A stretch of DNA of 64,000 nt from Marivibrio halodurans (GCF_017963645.1 NZ_JAGMWN010000003.1:372001-436000); one strand, 5' to 3'. Positions 44,916 to 54,618 are shown, counted from the first letter of the stretch. Program-made: numbers and translations. Notes: generated by a model from the letters alone, not told the origin.

Positions 44916-45782
44916 ATGGGAAACCCCGGAGACATCGCGGAGCGGATCGCCATCCTGCCCCCCTTGCGGGAGGTGATCGCGGCGCACGGCCTGAGCGCGC
45001 GGAAAGGGCTCGGCCAGAACTTCCTGCTCGACCTCAACCTCACCGGCAAGATCGCGCGCATCGCGGGCGCCATCCACGACGGCACGGTGATCGAGGTCGG
45101 CCCCGGCCCCGGCGGCCTGACGCGCGGCCTCTTGAGCGAAGGGGCGGGCCGCGTCGTCGCCATCGAGAAGGACCCGCGCTGCATCGAGGCGCTGGCGCCG
45201 CTGATCGAGGCTTCCGGCGGGCGTCTCGACGTCATCACCGCCGACGCGTTGGAGACGGATATCGAGGCGCTGGGCCCCGCCCCGCGCCGGATCGTCGCCA
45301 ATCTGCCCTATAACGTCGCGACCCCGCTTCTGATCGGCTGGCTGAAGCGGGCGGAGGCGGTCGACCGCCTTGTCCTGATGTTCCAGCGCGAGGTGGCGGA
45401 ACGCATCGTCGCCGCGCCGGGGACGGAGGCCTATGGACGGCTGGCCGTGTTGACCGGCTGGCGCGCGCATGCGCGGATCGCCATGACCCTGCCACCACGC
45501 GCCTTCACGCCCCCGCCGAAGGTGGAAAGCGCGGTGGTGGAGATCGAGCCGCGCCACCCCCCGCCCGGGGATTGCGACATCGCGGACCTGGAACGGGTAA
45601 CCGCCGCTGCCTTCGGCCAGCGGCGCAAGATGCTGCGCGGCGCGCTCAAGAGCCTGACGAAGAACCCGGCCGGCCTGCTCGCCGCCGCCGATATCGACCC
45701 GACGACGCGCGCGGAAACCCTGCCGATAGAAGCTTTCGTCCGCCTGGCCCGGGCGTGGCGGGCAGAGATGGGACGCGGATAG
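44916..45782 (+). CDS. rsmA: 16S rRNA (A1518/A1519-N6)-dimethyltransferase
   Basis: 288 residues (KsgA). Dimethylates two adenines at the 3' end of 16S rRNA late in 30S assembly. Motifs KKGLGQNF-type ([11 protein letters not shown]), the SAM loop [16 protein letters not shown] and the catalytic [11 protein letters not shown] are complete. ATG 44916 is four bases after the pdxA stop and is preferred to an in-frame GTG at 44898 that overlaps pdxA. The convergent gmk ends 18 bases away. Confidence 0.95.
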   Translation: MGNPGDIAERIAILPPLREVIAAHGLSARKGLGQNFLLDLNLTGKIARIAGAIHDGTVIEVGPGPGGLTRGLLSEGAGRVVAIEKDPRCIEALAPLIEASGGRLDVITADALETDIEALGPAPRRIVANLPYNVATPLLIGWLKRAEAVDRLVLMFQREVAERIVAAPGTEAYGRLAVLTGWRAHARIAMTLPPRAFTPPPKVESAVVEIEPRHPPPGDCDIADLERVTAAAFGQRRKMLRGALKSLTKNPAGLLAAADIDPTTRAETLPIEAFVRLARAWRAEMGRG

Positions 45783-45800
45783 CCGGAAACGATTGCCCGC

Positions 45801-46478
45801 CTACTGACCCTCGCGCAGCCCCTTCACGAAATCACTGAGGCCCGTCTGACGCCGACGCCGCAACCGTTCGGAGGTAAGAATGGCGCGCACCTGCTCCAGA
45901 CTGTCCTGCAACGCACGGTTCACGATGACCCAGTCATATTCGAAATAGTGGCTCATCTCGTCGGCCGCCTTCGCCATGCGCTGGGCGACCACATCGTCCG
46001 AATCCTGCGCACGCGTATGCAGGCGCCGCTCCAACTCCGCCGTGGAGGGCGGCAGGATGAAGACGCGGACGAGGTCGTCCGCCGCGTGTTCCGCCAACTG
46101 CTGGGTGCCCTGCCAATCGATGTCGAACAGCACGTCGCGCCCCCGGCGCAACGCCTCCATCACCGGCCCCTTGGGCGTGCCGTAGTAATTGCCGAAGACC
46201 TTCGCATGCTCCAGCAACTCACCCCGATTGACCATCAGGTTGAAGTCGGTGGCGTCGATGAAGTGATAATCGCGCCCATCGACCTCCCCCGGCCGGCGGG
46301 GCCGGGTGGTAACGGAAACCGACATGTCGATTTCCGGATCGGCGGCCAGAATCTCCCGCGATATGGTCGATTTTCCGGCGCCTGACGGCGAGGACAGCAC
46401 CAGCATCAGCCCCCGGCGCTTGATCTTGAACGGTTCGTGCCGGCCATCGTCCGGCGTCGTATTCTCGGAAAGTGCCAC
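45801..46478 (-). CDS. gmk: Guanylate kinase
   Basis: 225 residues. Phosphorylates GMP to GDP. The P-loop SSPSGAGKSTISREIL is near residues 28-43, followed by the GMP-binding SVTTRPRRPGEVDGRDYHFI. The start is GTG at 46478 with GGGGA about nine bases before it; an ATG 24 codons in would remove the residues before the P-loop strand. It is somewhat longer at the N-terminus than E. coli Gmk. It lies 54 bases behind yicC, the usual partner. Confidence 0.94.
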   Translation of the reverse strand: MALSENTTPDDGRHEPFKIKRRGLMLVLSSPSGAGKSTISREILAADPEIDMSVSVTTRPRRPGEVDGRDYHFIDATDFNLMVNRGELLEHAKVFGNYYGTPKGPVMEALRRGRDVLFDIDWQGTQQLAEHAADDLVRVFILPPSTAELERRLHTRAQDSDDVVAQRMAKAADEMSHYFEYDWVIVNRALQDSLEQVRAILTSERLRRRRQTGLSDFVKGLREGQ

Positions 46479-46532
46479 CCGCTCGTCCCCGTCTCGCTCC
46501 GCCCGTCTCCTCGGCCCGTCTCCGCGCCGCCG

Positions 46533-47420
46533 TCACTCGATATTCTGAACCTGCTCACGCATCTGATCGATGGCCGCCTTAAGATCTAGTCCGATTCGGG
46601 TAAGCGTCAGCGCCGCCGATTTGGAGGCGAGCGTATTGGCCTCCCGATTGAATTCCTGGCACAAAAAATCGAACCGGCGGCCGATCGCCGCCTCTTCCGC
46701 CAGCAGGGCGCGCGCGGCCTCGATATGGCCGGTCAGACGATCCAGCTCCTCGCGCACATCCGCCTTGACCGCCAGCGCCGCCGCCTCCTGCGCGATCCGC
46801 TCGGGGTCCAGACCACCACGCCCCTCGCTCAATTCCTCGATCTGCCGGGCCAGGCGATCACGGATCGCCGACGGCTGGGCGTCCGCCGTTTCGGCGGCGC
46901 GGGCCGTCAGCGTCGCGATCTCGTCGAGACGCTCGTTCAACACGGCGGCCGTTCGCGCGCCTTCGGCCTTCCGCGCCGCCTTCAACGCGGTGAGCGCTTC
47001 CTCCAGCGTCACCGCGACGGCGGCGCGGCGCGCCTCGACGTCCGTCTCCTCCTCCGCTTCGGCGGTACCGTCCTCCGCGCTTTCGACCACGCCGCGAACC
47101 TGGAGCAACCGGTCGAGGCGCGGGCTCTCCCCCGCCTGCTCGCAGCGCGCGACAAGTTGGGCCAGGAAGGTCTCGTTGATCCGCATGGCGCCGGCGCCCG
47201 CGATCGGCTTCACATCGAGGGCAACCGTGATATTGCCGCGCGCGAAGAACGCCTTCGCCTTCTCCCGCGCGATTGGGTCCAGGGCCTCCCAACCGTTAGG
47301 CAGGCGCAGGCGGAGGTCATGACCCTTGCCGTTGACGCTGCGCGCCTCCCACACCCAGTGGAAACGATCGTCACCGCCGCCCATGCGCGCGAATCCGGTC
47401 ATGCTGCTGATCGTCGACAT
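46533..47420 (-). CDS. YicC/YloC family endoribonuclease
   Basis: 295 residues. The conserved start ISSMTGFARMGG and the closing FLCQEFNREANTLASKS, then IGLDLKAAIDQMREQVQNIE, define the YicC family, whose members are RNases implicated in turnover of small RNAs. The middle is a long, Ala/Glu-rich coiled-coil region. It is followed by gmk on the same strand, an order kept in many bacteria. Length matches the family (about 290). Confidence 0.92.
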   Translation of the reverse strand: MSTISSMTGFARMGGGDDRFHWVWEARSVNGKGHDLRLRLPNGWEALDPIAREKAKAFFARGNITVALDVKPIAGAGAMRINETFLAQLVARCEQAGESPRLDRLLQVRGVVESAEDGTAEAEEETDVEARRAAVAVTLEEALTALKAARKAEGARTAAVLNERLDEIATLTARAAETADAQPSAIRDRLARQIEELSEGRGGLDPERIAQEAAALAVKADVREELDRLTGHIEAARALLAEEAAIGRRFDFLCQEFNREANTLASKSAALTLTRIGLDLKAAIDQMREQVQNIE

Positions 47421-47535
47421 GATTCCTCATCCCCCTCGGCGCCCGCCTGTCGGCACCTCGACGTCTGTTTAGCGACGACGGTCCCGGGCAACAAGCCATT
47501 GCGCCGCCGCCCGCGCGCCGCCAATCTGCCTATCC

Positions 47536-48339
47536 ATGATGCGACGCGCGCCCCGGCATATCCTGATCACCGGCGCTTCGGGCGGCCTCGGGGCCGCGCT
47601 GGCGCGTGCCTATGCCGCGCCCGGCATCCGGCTCACCCTCGGTGCCCGCCGCCGTGACAAGTTGGTGGAAGTCGCCTCGGAGTGCGAGGCCGCGGGCGCG
47701 GCGGTCGCCCTCCAGGCCGTCGACGTCACCAACGCGTCCGCGACCCGCGCTTGGATCGAAGCGGCGGACGATGCCGCGCCGCTCGACCTCGTCATCGCCA
47801 ATGCGGGCATTTCGGCCGGAACCGGCGGCGATACGGGCGAGACGGAGGCGCAGGCGCGCGCCATCCTCGCGGTCAATCTGACGGGCGTTCTGAACACGAT
47901 CCACCCGGCGGTCGATCGCATGCGCGCCGGCGACCCGGAAAGGCAGGGGGCAGCGAATAAGGGCGGGCAAATCGCGATCGTCAGTTCGCTGGCCGGCTAT
48001 CGCGGGTTTCCGGGCGCGCCGGCCTATTCCGCTTCCAAGGCGGCCGTCATGGCCTATGGGGAAGCGCTACGCGGCGATCTGACGGCGGAGGGGATCGCGG
48101 TTACCGTGATCTGCCCGGGGTTCGTGCGAACGCCGATGACGGCGGTCAATGATTTCCCCATGCCCTTCCTGATGGAGGCGGACGCGGCCGCGCGCATCAT
48201 CCGGCGCGGTTTATCCAGCGACCGGGCGCTCATCACCTTTCCCTGGCCGATGCGCGCGATGGGTTGGCTCCTGCGTGTCCTGCCCTCCGGCCTCGTTACC
48301 CGCCTGCTATCGCGCATGCCGAAGAAAGGGGCGGGTTGA
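47536..48339 (+). CDS. SDR family NAD(P)-dependent oxidoreductase
   Basis: 267 residues. Rossmann start ILITGASGGLGAALARAYA with the TGxxxGxG site, ANAGIS, catalytic Ser in IAIVSSLAGY and the YSASK pair (Tyr-x-x-x-Lys). The C-terminus is basic with two hydrophobic stretches (AMGWLLRVLPSGLVTRLL), which suggests loose membrane contact. Substrate unknown. It stands alone in + orientation among - strand genes and ends next to a run of 12 C. Confidence 0.88.
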   Translation: MMRRAPRHILITGASGGLGAALARAYAAPGIRLTLGARRRDKLVEVASECEAAGAAVALQAVDVTNASATRAWIEAADDAAPLDLVIANAGISAGTGGDTGETEAQARAILAVNLTGVLNTIHPAVDRMRAGDPERQGAANKGGQIAIVSSLAGYRGFPGAPAYSASKAAVMAYGEALRGDLTAEGIAVTVICPGFVRTPMTAVNDFPMPFLMEADAAARIIRRGLSSDRALITFPWPMRAMGWLLRVLPSGLVTRLLSRMPKKGAG

Positions 48340-48340
48340 G

Positions 48341-48352
48341 CCCCCCCCCCCC
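48341..48352. repeat. Run of 12 C
   Basis: A homopolymer of 12 C lies directly behind the SDR stop and five bases before the end of the convergent phosphoesterase-like gene. Its length is prone to slippage, but it lies outside both coding frames. Confidence 0.9.
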
Positions 48353-48357
48353 ATGCC

Positions 48358-49458
48358 TCAACAGTGGGACGGCACGTCCTCCCCGCTCACCACATAGCGC
48401 GCGGCGAAGGGCGCGGAGGCTTCCGGTTGCGCGGTGACAAGGGCGGCGTCGAGCAGGCCGCCGCTGGCCGGCCCTTCCTCCCACCGGTCGCCGGGACCGT
48501 TCAACCGCCAGAGGCGCGGCGCGCCGTCGAGCGGCCGATCGAGGCAGTGGCTATCCGTATCGCCATGGATGACCAGCACGGGCTTCCCGAAATCGACCGA
48601 TTTCGCGACCAGTTCATCGCGCAGCCAGGCATGGCCGTCGCACGCCTCCCGGCTGAGGGCGGTGCACCGCATTCCGCGCCGCGCGAAGATATCGGCCTGG
48701 AAGACGATGACGACCGCGCGCGCATCGCTGGCGGCGGCCTCGGCGAACAGAAGATCGAGCCAGGCTGCATTGGCCGCGTCGCGCGCATCGACCTGGGCGA
48801 GCGCCATGCGCTTGTCGTCGCGCTCTATCTGGACACGGCCGTTATTCGTGCCGACGACATGCAGACTGGCGAACAGAATCCCGTCGCGCGCCCAACGCGC
48901 GTTCTCCGGATAGAGTGGCTGACGCACGGGCTTCAACTCCGCCGCCATCTCCTCCTGCCCATAGGCGAGGCGGCGCAGCGTCTGCAGCCGCTCCAATTCC
49001 GCCATCGGCTTGAACAGGCCGTGGCGGTCGCAATCGGTCCATTCATTGTCCCCGGGCGTATAGATCACCCGACCCGGCGATAGGGCGCGGACCTGCGCCA
49101 GCCGATCCTCCAGCAGCGTATCGGTGCAGGACCCGCCGCCCGACTTGATATCGCCGTAATGCAGGACGAAGGTGGGCTTCGCCGCCTTCAGCGCCGGTAT
49201 GACCCGGCGCACCAGGACACGGCCCTGTTCATCGTCCGATATCTTGCCATCCGCGCCCCATCGAAGATAGGGCATGTCGCCCAGCGCGGCGAAGGAAAGC
49301 GGCTTCGTTTCCTGCGCGGCCGGCTCCTGCGCGGCCGGCTCCTGCGCGGCCGGCGGCGTACCAGCCGGCACGCACAACGCGGCGAGGACGAAAACCGCCA
49401 GCACCAGAAGGCCAAACGGTCCCCCCGAAACCCGACAGGTGGGGCGATGGCGGCTCAT
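48358..49458 (-). CDS. Secreted metallophosphoesterase-like protein
   Basis: 366 residues. A hydrophobic N-terminal segment (FGLLVLAVFVLAALCV) acts as a signal peptide or anchor, followed by a repeat linker (AAQEP three times) and a calcineurin-like domain: FAALGDMPYLRWG, FVLHYGDIKSGGGSC, YTPGDNEWTDC and VIHGDTDSHC match the metal-binding GD, GDxKxG, GDNEW and GHTD-type motifs, here with GDTD. The protein is probably periplasmic. Substrate unknown. ATG 49458 has GGAGGAG close upstream and is better than the open extension to 49755, which overlaps cfa. Confidence 0.75.
   Translation of the reverse strand: MSRHRPTCRVSGGPFGLLVLAVFVLAALCVPAGTPPAAQEPAAQEPAAQETKPLSFAALGDMPYLRWGADGKISDDEQGRVLVRRVIPALKAAKPTFVLHYGDIKSGGGSCTDTLLEDRLAQVRALSPGRVIYTPGDNEWTDCDRHGLFKPMAELERLQTLRRLAYGQEEMAAELKPVRQPLYPENARWARDGILFASLHVVGTNNGRVQIERDDKRMALAQVDARDAANAAWLDLLFAEAAASDARAVVIVFQADIFARRGMRCTALSREACDGHAWLRDELVAKSVDFGKPVLVIHGDTDSHCLDRPLDGAPRLWRLNGPGDRWEEGPASGGLLDAALVTAQPEASAPFAARYVVSGEDVPSHC
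49311..49355 (-). repeat. Three tandem 15-bp repeats inside a coding sequence
   Basis: CCTGCGCGGCCGGCT occurs three times (49311-49325, 49326-49340, 49341-49355, the last with one change). On the coding strand it specifies repeated AAQEP in the linker behind the signal peptide. Copy number may vary between strains without breaking the frame. Confidence 0.9.
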
Positions 49459-49532
49459 ATCCGGCTCCTCCGCGACAAGCGTACGCGTACATTCCCCGGA
49501 CGGGAGCCTAGCAGACCGGAATACCGAATCCA

Positions 49533-50831
49533 TCACGCCGTCTGGGGCGACTTGCGCGGAACGCCGACCGTTGGGCTCCCGGAACCGTCCAACGGCTGCT
49601 CGGCCTTCTTCGGCCCGTCCGTCAAGGCTTCGTCGACATAGATGTAATCCCGGGTCATCGGCAGGATGTCGTTGCGCCGGGTCAGCTGAATCTGGAAATT
49701 CACCATCGTATCGTAGCGGAAGCTCATCTCCGACCCGGCGAGATAAAATTCCCACATCCGGCAGAAGCGCTCGTCATAAATCTCCTTCGCACGGTCCCAA
49801 TTGCCGAGGAACCGGCGCCGCCACTCCTTCAACGTCTCCGCGTAGTGGAGGCGCAGCACCTCGATATCGGTCATGAAGAGACCCGTGCGCTCAATCGTCC
49901 TGGCGACCTCCGATAGGGCCGGAATATAACCGCCCGGGAAGATATACTTTCGGATGAAGGGGCTGGTGATTCCCGGCTGCTCGTTCCGGCCGATGGTGTG
50001 AATCAAGGCGACGCCGTCATGGGTCAGCAGGTTCTCCACCGTTCGGAAGTATTCCGGATAATGTGGGGCGCCCACATGCTCGAACATTCCGACGGAGACG
50101 ATCCGGTCGAATTGCCCCTCGACATGGCGGTAGTCGATCAACTCGAACTTGACCCGGTCCGCGACTCCCGCGCGCTCCGCGCGCTGACGGGCGACGGTGA
50201 GTTGCTCCTGAGATAGGGTGACACCGAGGACCTCGACATCCGCCATCTCGGCGATGGTGAGCGCCATGCCTCCCCAGCCGCAGCCGATGTCGAGCACCCG
50301 GTGCCCGGGCGCCAGCATCAGCTTGCGGGCGATATGGCGCTTCTTCGCCGCCTGCGCCTCGTCGAGACTCATATCCGGACGCGCATAGTAGGCGCAGGAA
50401 TATTGCCTGTCCGAATCCAGGAACAGTTCATAAAGCTCGCCCGAGAGATCGTAGTGATGCGCCACGTTGCGGCGCGACCGATGGGCCGGGTTGAGCTGGT
50501 GATAGAAACGCAGCAGGAAACCGAGCAACCGGCTCAACCCGAAGGGCAGGCGTTTCTCTCCGCCGTCGGTCAGATTACGTCCGACCAGTTCGAGGAAGTC
50601 CCAGATACGCCCGTTCGCGAATTCGACCCGGCCGTCCATATAGGCTTCGCCCAGCTTCGGATCCGGATCGAACGCAAGCTGCCGGGCGACCGCCGCATCC
50701 TTCAACGTCATCGTCAGCGCGTCGCCGCCGCCCGAGTCCGTCTCCCCGAACTCGTAGCGTTTCCCGGCCGCATCGATCAACACGAGCCGACCCTTCGTGA
50801 TCAGCCGCCGGAGCACCTTTTCAATGATCAT
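49533..50831 (-). CDS. cfa: Cyclopropane-fatty-acyl-phospholipid synthase
   Basis: 432 residues. Adds a methylene group from SAM across double bonds of membrane lipids, usually in stationary phase or acid. The SAM loop VLDIGCGWGGMAL (179-191), the preceding NVAHHYDLSGELYELFLD and the later HTIGRNEQPG are conserved, as is the lipid-domain start. Start ATG 50831. In the 224-base gap upstream, TACAAT on the - strand (complement of 50941-50946) is a possible -10 with a poor -35, which could suit an alternative sigma factor. Confidence 0.92.
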   Translation of the reverse strand: MIIEKVLRRLITKGRLVLIDAAGKRYEFGETDSGGGDALTMTLKDAAVARQLAFDPDPKLGEAYMDGRVEFANGRIWDFLELVGRNLTDGGEKRLPFGLSRLLGFLLRFYHQLNPAHRSRRNVAHHYDLSGELYELFLDSDRQYSCAYYARPDMSLDEAQAAKKRHIARKLMLAPGHRVLDIGCGWGGMALTIAEMADVEVLGVTLSQEQLTVARQRAERAGVADRVKFELIDYRHVEGQFDRIVSVGMFEHVGAPHYPEYFRTVENLLTHDGVALIHTIGRNEQPGITSPFIRKYIFPGGYIPALSEVARTIERTGLFMTDIEVLRLHYAETLKEWRRRFLGNWDRAKEIYDERFCRMWEFYLAGSEMSFRYDTMVNFQIQLTRRNDILPMTRDYIYVDEALTDGPKKAEQPLDGSGSPTVGVPRKSPQTA

Positions 50832-51055
50832 CGTGCCTTGACCTCTAACTCACCGTCCCGGCCGCGGCCCCGTGCGGCCCTGTCCATGGCATTCGCGAGC
50901 GACCTCCCCAAGAACCCGGCCGTCCGAATGCCTCCCAATTATTGTAGCGCTTCTAAAGTAAAGCCGAGAACATTGGGCGCGGTCAATTAGTTGCATACCG
51001 GGCGTGGCATGCCATCGTCGAGTCGAGGAGGGTTTCAGGGCCGTCGGTGGATCGT

Positions 51056-52135
51056 CTATTCGGCGGAATCGCGTACGCGCCGCCACTTCGCGACGTTGCG
51101 ATTGTGCTCCTTCAGCGTCTCGGCGAAGGCGTGCCCGCCGCTGCCGTCGGCGACGAAATAGAGCGCCTTGGTCTCCGCCGGATCGAGCACCGCGGCAAGC
51201 GCCGCGCGCCCCGGATTGGCGATCGGCCCCGGCGGCAACCCGTCGATCTGATAGGTATTGTAGGGGTGATCGAGTTTCCAGTCCCGGCGTGTCAGCATCC
51301 GGCCAAGGGCACCCGCCCCCTCCGTCAGCGCATAGACCACCGTCGGATCGGATTGCAGGCGCATCCCCCGGCGCAGGCGATTGACGAAGACGCCCGCGAC
51401 CATTGGTCGCTCGCCGGCGACGCCGGTTTCCTTCTCCACGATGGAAGCGAGGGTGACGGCCTGCCGCGGGTTCTCGAAAGGCAGGTTCGGCGCCCGCGTC
51501 TCCCACAGCCCGGTCAGCGTCTGGTCCATCGCGACGCGCATGCGCTCCAGAATCGCCGCGCGGTCGGCATCGAGTTCATAGTGATAGGTCTCGGGAAGCA
51601 GGGTGCCGTCGGGCGGCACCTCATCGATCGCCCCGCTCAGGCCGGGCTCCGCCCGCAGCAGGGCGACGATCTCCATGCTGGTCAATCCCTCCGGCACGGT
51701 GACGAACCGGTCGACCGTATCACCGGAAACCAGCTTTTCCAGAACGGCGCGTTGCGACATCGCCGGGTCGAAGGCGAACTCCCCCGCCTTCAGGCTGGCA
51801 TGCATACCGGTCACGCGCGCCGCCAGGATGAAAATTTCCGGCCGCCCGATCACCCCGGCCGATGCCAGACGATCCGCGATCGCGCGTACACCGGCGCCGT
51901 TGGGCACGACGACACTGCGCGCCTCGTTCAAGGGGCCGGGTTCGGTGAACCGCTCCCACCCCCAATAGCCGCCAGCCACGGCAAGCACCGATACCAGCAA
52001 TAGGGTGAGAAGGACGGTCCGGCCGATTCGCCGGACCAGCCCGCCACGCCCCCGCCGAGGCGGTTTTCCTTCCGGGAGGGGCGCCGTCCCGGCCTCTTCG
52101 GCGGGATCGGTCGGCCCGGTGTTCTCGCTATTCAT
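51056..52135 (-). CDS. mltG: Endolytic transglycosylase MltG
   Basis: 359 residues. An inner-membrane lytic transglycosylase thought to release nascent glycan strands. A basic cytoplasmic start is followed by one membrane helix (TVLLTLLLVSVLAVAGGYWG), a LysM-like region and the YceG catalytic domain with the catalytic Glu in ASIVEKETGVAGERPMVAGV and the conserved LQSDPTVVYAL and YNTYQIDGLPPGPIANPG. It follows fabF by 50 bases on the same strand, the usual alphaproteobacterial order. Confidence 0.94.
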   Translation of the reverse strand: MNSENTGPTDPAEEAGTAPLPEGKPPRRGRGGLVRRIGRTVLLTLLLVSVLAVAGGYWGWERFTEPGPLNEARSVVVPNGAGVRAIADRLASAGVIGRPEIFILAARVTGMHASLKAGEFAFDPAMSQRAVLEKLVSGDTVDRFVTVPEGLTSMEIVALLRAEPGLSGAIDEVPPDGTLLPETYHYELDADRAAILERMRVAMDQTLTGLWETRAPNLPFENPRQAVTLASIVEKETGVAGERPMVAGVFVNRLRRGMRLQSDPTVVYALTEGAGALGRMLTRRDWKLDHPYNTYQIDGLPPGPIANPGRAALAAVLDPAETKALYFVADGSGGHAFAETLKEHNRNVAKWRRVRDSAE

Positions 52136-52185
52136 CCGTCATCCGCATCGGCCAGGGGCGGCATAGCCCCCGGCCGCCCTATCGA

Positions 52186-53448
52186 TCAAGGCCGCGGGCC
52201 GAAGATAACAGATGCGTTGGTACCGCCAAAGCCGAAGGAATTGCTGAGCGCGTAATCGACCTTGCGCTCCTGCGCCTCGTGCGCGACGAGGTTAAGGTCG
52301 CAACTGTCCGACGGGTTGTCGAGATTGAGCGTCGGCGGGATCACCCCCTGCTCGATCGACTTGACGGAGAAGATCGCCTCCACCGCGCCGGCGGCGCCGA
52401 GAAGATGGCCGATCGCCGACTTGGTCGAGGACATGGCGATCTTGTAGGCGTGATCCCCGAAGAGCCGCTTCACCGCGCCCAGTTCGATCTCGTCGCCGAG
52501 CGGCGTCGAGGTACCGTGGGCATTCACATAGTCGATCTTGTCCACCGCAATGCCGGCATTGCGGAAGGCGCCCTGCATGGCGCGATAGCCGCCGCTGCCA
52601 TCCTCCGACGGTGCCGTCATGTGGTAGGCGTCGCCGGAAAGCCCGTAACCCAGCACCTCGCCATAGATCTTGGCGCCGCGTTTCTTGGCGTGCTCCAGCT
52701 CTTCCAGCATCAGCACGCCCGCGCCTTCGCCCATCACGAAGCCGTCGCGATCCTTATCCCAAGGGCGCGACGCCTTTTCGGGGGTGTCGTTGAAGTTGGT
52801 GGACAACGCCCGCGCGGCCGCGAAGCCGGCGAGGCCGATACGGCACACGGCCGCTTCCGTCCCGCCCGCCAGCATCGCGTCGGCATCGCCGAAGGCGATC
52901 AGGCGCGCGGCATCGCCGACCGCGTGCGTGCCGGTCGCGCAGGCCGTCACCACCGCATGGTTCGGGCCGCGATAGCCGTACTTGATCGAGATGTAGCCGC
53001 TGGCGAGATTGATGAGGTTGGCGGGAATGAAGAAGGGGCTGAGGCGCCTGGGACCGCGCTCCAACAGAGTCAGCGTCCCCTCCGAGATGCCGGGCAGGCC
53101 GCCGATCCCGGAGCCGATCATGACGCCGGTTCGGTTCTGCTCCTCCTCGTCGTCGGGCATCCAGCCGGAATCCTCCACCGCCTGCATGGCCGCGGCCATG
53201 GCATAGCTGATGAAGACATCCATCTTGCGCTGTTCCTTCTTGTCGACCCATTCGTCGACATCGAAGGCACCGTCGACCTTGCTCCCGCGCGGGATGACGC
53301 CCGCGATCTTGGCGGGCAGATCCGAGACATCGAAGCCCTGGATCGCGGTGATCCCGGATTGCCCCTCGACCAGGCGATTCCAGACATGATCGACGCCCAC
53401 GCCAAGCGGGGAGACGATCCCGAGCCCCGTAACGACAACGCGCCTCAT
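52186..53448 (-). CDS. fabF: 3-oxoacyl-ACP synthase II
   Basis: 420 residues. Elongates acyl-ACP with malonyl-ACP in type II fatty acid synthesis. The start RRVVVTGLGIVSPLG, the active-site Cys170 in VVTACATGTHAVG, and the two histidines in NAHGTSTPLGD and SAIGHLLGAAG are all present. ATG 53448 with GGAGGG about ten bases before it is preferred to an in-frame GTG three codons earlier. mltG follows. The gap to acpP upstream is unusually long (505 bases). Confidence 0.96.
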   Translation of the reverse strand: MRRVVVTGLGIVSPLGVGVDHVWNRLVEGQSGITAIQGFDVSDLPAKIAGVIPRGSKVDGAFDVDEWVDKKEQRKMDVFISYAMAAAMQAVEDSGWMPDDEEEQNRTGVMIGSGIGGLPGISEGTLTLLERGPRRLSPFFIPANLINLASGYISIKYGYRGPNHAVVTACATGTHAVGDAARLIAFGDADAMLAGGTEAAVCRIGLAGFAAARALSTNFNDTPEKASRPWDKDRDGFVMGEGAGVLMLEELEHAKKRGAKIYGEVLGYGLSGDAYHMTAPSEDGSGGYRAMQGAFRNAGIAVDKIDYVNAHGTSTPLGDEIELGAVKRLFGDHAYKIAMSSTKSAIGHLLGAAGAVEAIFSVKSIEQGVIPPTLNLDNPSDSCDLNLVAHEAQERKVDYALSNSFGFGGTNASVIFGPRP

Positions 53449-53953
53449 GGCAACCAACCCTCCGACGGCGGGTGGAACGCCGCCCCCCGCACGCCTTATC
53501 GTTCAACACGATCGCGCGCGCCCTTTCACGACGAAGGGACAGACGACAACCGTGCTCCAGCGCCCCTTTCGGTCCCCGGCGCCACGCAACCCGGCGCGGC
53601 GCATTTCGGGTCGAGGCATCGGAAAACACCTCATGACCGACGACCGGAAGTGGCTCACCTCATCGGCCAGTCATCGCCTGACACGGACTAGCCGAGAGCG
53701 GGCGCCCGTCTTATCACGGGCCTTGCCCCCATCCCCCCGGCGCCGTCGGCCACCGCGAGCGCTCACCGATGTCCTGCCGCGCCCTGAACCGTCGCCCTTG
53801 CGGCGAGGCTTCGATGATCGGTCATCAACCGACCGGCGAAGGGCTCGCGACCTAACGCTCCGCCGCCACCATCGGGACGGATCCGCGTCGCGACCGCCAC
53901 GCGCGCCCGTCCCCTTCGACACCACCGAAAAAACGGCGGCACCGCGGTGGCGA
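53449..53953. other. Long gap between acpP and fabF
   Basis: 505 bases without a supported gene, in a place where the two genes are normally close. Next to the acpP stop, on the - strand, CCGCCG-TTTTTT-CGGTGG can fold into a small hairpin (about 53922-53939), a weak terminator candidate. Open frames here are shadows with no ribosome site or protein-like composition. fabF may have its own promoter in this stretch; I could not identify one. Confidence 0.55.
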
Positions 53954-54190
53954 TCAGTTCGCGTTCTTCTCGATGAAGTCGATCGCGTCCTTGACGGTCA
54001 TGATCTTCTCGGCGGCGTCGTCCGGAATCTCGCACCCGAACTCTTCCTCGAACGCCATCACGAGCTCGACCGTGTCGAGGCTGTCGGCGCCCAGATCATC
54101 AATGAAGCTCGCCTCATCCTTGACCTTGTCTTCCTCGACACCGAGATGCTCGACGACGATTTTCTTAACCCGATCCGCAACGTCGCTCAT
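53954..54190 (-). CDS. acpP: Acyl carrier protein
   Basis: 78 residues. Carries fatty acyl intermediates on phosphopantetheine attached to Ser37 in [20 protein letters not shown]. Very acidic and helical as expected. AAGGA lies ten bases before the ATG. It lies between fabG and fabF as usual, but both flanking gaps are long (428 and 505 bases), which suggests separate transcription so that the abundant ACP can be made in excess. Confidence 0.97.
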   Translation of the reverse strand: MSDVADRVKKIVVEHLGVEEDKVKDEASFIDDLGADSLDTVELVMAFEEEFGCEIPDDAAEKIMTVKDAIDFIEKNAN

Positions 54191-54618
54191 TTCTTCTAAT
54201 TCCTTCGCTACAACTCGTTTCCGTTCCGGCGCGACCGGCGCCGGCTCACTTTGGCTCTACCACGGTCCCGGCCGGAATGCCCCGGACGGTCCCCGCGACG
54301 ACATGAACCCGCAACCGGGTCACGCGATTGACCGGCCCCATCCCAGGGAGATGGCCGAACGCGCCGCGACGCGCCACGATGCCAATGCCCCCGACGAAAC
54401 CGCCCACGAACGGGAACGCCCCCCGTAAAAGGCCGCCGTCTCTAGCATACTTCCCTTGTCAGGGCCAGACGGCAATCCGACGAAACCGATGCTCCTCGAT
54501 CATTCCGCGCGCCGCCGTCGAACGGCGCGCGATGCCTGGGAAAACCCCAGCCCATGCGAGGCTTCTCGCCCGATTCACACGCCCCGCGCAATGCCCCACG
54601 CGGCGACGCGAACCGGGC
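54191..54618. other. Long gap between fabG and acpP, with nested hairpin
   Basis: 428 bases. GCCGTCT (54435-54441) pairs with AGACGGC (54467-54473), enclosing a second small stem CCCT/AGGG (54453-54456 with 54461-54464). In the - direction this follows fabG and could end its transcript. The acpP promoter must lie between this and 54190; none is obvious. Confidence 0.5.
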
